The notes under the pieces: model-generated | Databases searched by the model: none | Told to the model about the DNA's origin: nothing | The model's input: the letters and a program-made list of their open reading frames with translations, nothing else | Part shown: piece after piece, positions 5,087-5,683 of the stretch | Numbering within the stretch: the first letter of the stretch is position 1 | How the letters are laid out: each line of letters starts with the position of its first letter | Made by a program: the position numbers and the translations under genes | Origin: JBBSWB01 sp038046465 | GTDB lineage: Archaea; Nanobdellota; Nanobdellia; Woesearchaeales; GW2011-AR9 | NCBI GenBank assembly: GCA_038046465.1 | Contig: JBBSWB010000002.1 | Span: forward strand, 1 to 5,683 | Direction: 5' to 3' | DNA: 5,683 nt

Positions 5087-5521
5087 ATGGATTTAAAGAT
5101 ATTAGGGTTAGTAGATGCAGTTGCATATCAACCAACAAATCCCACCTATGCAATTAGGATTAGTTCTAAAGAAAAGGTGGTGCTTAAGGCTGCGCTTCAA
5201 CAATCTGATCTTTATACGATTGTGGAATATTTTTTTGATGACAATGACCCAACTTTCTGGGGAAAAGTATCTGACGATTCTATTACTATTGATGAAATAA
5301 TTGCAGGAAACATCTTATCTGATTTTGAAGAAAAAGGTCTCGATAAAGAAACATTGTTAGTCCATTGTTCAAGAGGAAAAAATAGAAGTCCTGCCGTTGG
5401 AATTGCCTTAAATGAAATTTATAATTTAGGACATGATACTGAAGAATTAAAAAAACAATTTCCCGAAGCAAATTGGTATGTTTATGGGATGTTACTAAAA
5501 GTTGCTAAGAAATCACCTTAA
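5087..5521 (+). CDS. Cysteine phosphatase, tyrosine/dual-specificity type
   Basis: This 144-residue protein carries the phosphate-binding signature HCX5R(S): H93, C94, R100 and S101 in VHCSRGKNRSPAVG, preceded by the hydrophobic strand TLLVHC and followed by a helix (AVGIALNEIYNLG), the standard layout of the fold. C94 is the predicted nucleophile and R100 binds phosphate. The general acid should be an aspartate in the upstream acidic loop, with candidates D51, D52, D54, D63 and D64. The protein is short, about the size of a single catalytic domain, with no signal peptide or membrane segment, so it is likely cytoplasmic. Its start is supported by TATA spacing. Substrate (protein phosphotyrosine, phosphoserine or a small phosphate ester) cannot be told. 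It resembles predicted phosphatases of the COG5350 kind, from memory of the motif only. Confidence 0.82.
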   Translation: MDLKILGLVDAVAYQPTNPTYAIRISSKEKVVLKAALQQSDLYTIVEYFFDDNDPTFWGKVSDDSITIDEIIAGNILSDFEEKGLDKETLLVHCSRGKNRSPAVGIALNEIYNLGHDTEELKKQFPEANWYVYGMLLKVAKKSP

Positions 5522-5639
5522 TGCTATTCTATTAAAATTGATAACAAGTAATACTAATTGAACTAAGATTGATTACCCGCTAATTTTGACAAACAAAAAT
5601 AATTAAAAATATTATACTTAAAATAAATTACTTAATATA

Positions 5640-5683
5640 GCTTCTGAGCAAGAAATCCCCCCGCTTTAGCGTTGGGGATGAAT
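5640..5683 (+). mobile_element. Right end of an IS200/IS605-type (TnpB) element, no transposase gene
   Basis: The sequence GCTTCTGAGCAAGAAATC followed by a C-run, CGCTTTAGCG and GGGGAT is typical of the 3' end of tnpB genes and their guide (omega/re) RNAs. The hairpin pairs ATCCCC (5655-5660) with GGGGAT (5674-5679) and CGC (5662-5664) with GCG (5669-5671) around a TTTA loop. Frame 5640 reads ASEQEIPPL then TAG (5667-5669), resembling a TnpB carboxy-terminus. The same frame has a stop at 5619-5621 and no tnpB lies upstream, so this is a solo end, a remnant or a non-autonomous copy. The window stops where the element boundary would be. The 118 bp between the phosphatase stop and this element are AT-rich, with nothing else I can identify. 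Confidence 0.65.

Overview
The window looks like a piece of a small-genome, AT-rich archaeon, most likely a DPANN-type lineage such as Woesearchaeota or Pacearchaeota; the exact lineage is an inference. Support comes from promoter layout. Four of the six genes have a TATA box centred about 25-27 bp upstream of their ATG and no ribosome binding site, which fits archaeal leaderless transcripts. Genes are tightly packed, and the membrane protease resembles archaeal site-2 proteases. All six genes appear intact. Five belong to known families and one is unrecognised.

Layout, left to right. Bases 1-295 hold no convincing gene but contain a repeat cluster: an imperfect palindrome (27-90), a partial copy (96-110), and a second 32-bp copy (214-245) just upstream of the first gene's promoter. 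Next is a TrmA/RlmD-family RNA m5U methyltransferase (296-1462, +) carrying an in-frame (AAT)9 tract. It converges, with only 4 bp between stop codons, on a thyA-folA operon (2781 down to 1467, -). Thymidylate synthase converts dUMP to dTMP and oxidises the folate cofactor; dihydrofolate reductase regenerates it, so the pair forms the complete thymidylate cycle. Divergent from thyA is an orphan 279-residue protein (2911-3750, +). The two promoters are separated by a 34-bp dyad that could be a shared operator.

The orphan gene converges on an M50 site-2-type membrane protease with a PDZ-like domain (4980-3784, -). Divergent from the protease is a small cysteine phosphatase of the tyrosine/dual-specificity type (5087-5521, +). 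These two divergent promoters carry the same CCAAAC block beside their TATA boxes. The last 44 bases match the right end of an IS200/IS605-type (TnpB) element, with its characteristic terminal hairpin, but no tnpB gene precedes it.

Both ends of the window therefore consist of probable genomic repeats, which suggests the sequence may be a contig that broke at repeats. No defence island or CRISPR array is visible. The best candidates for something undescribed are the left palindromic repeat family, the isolated TnpB-type end, and the orphan protein with its dyad-containing divergent promoter.
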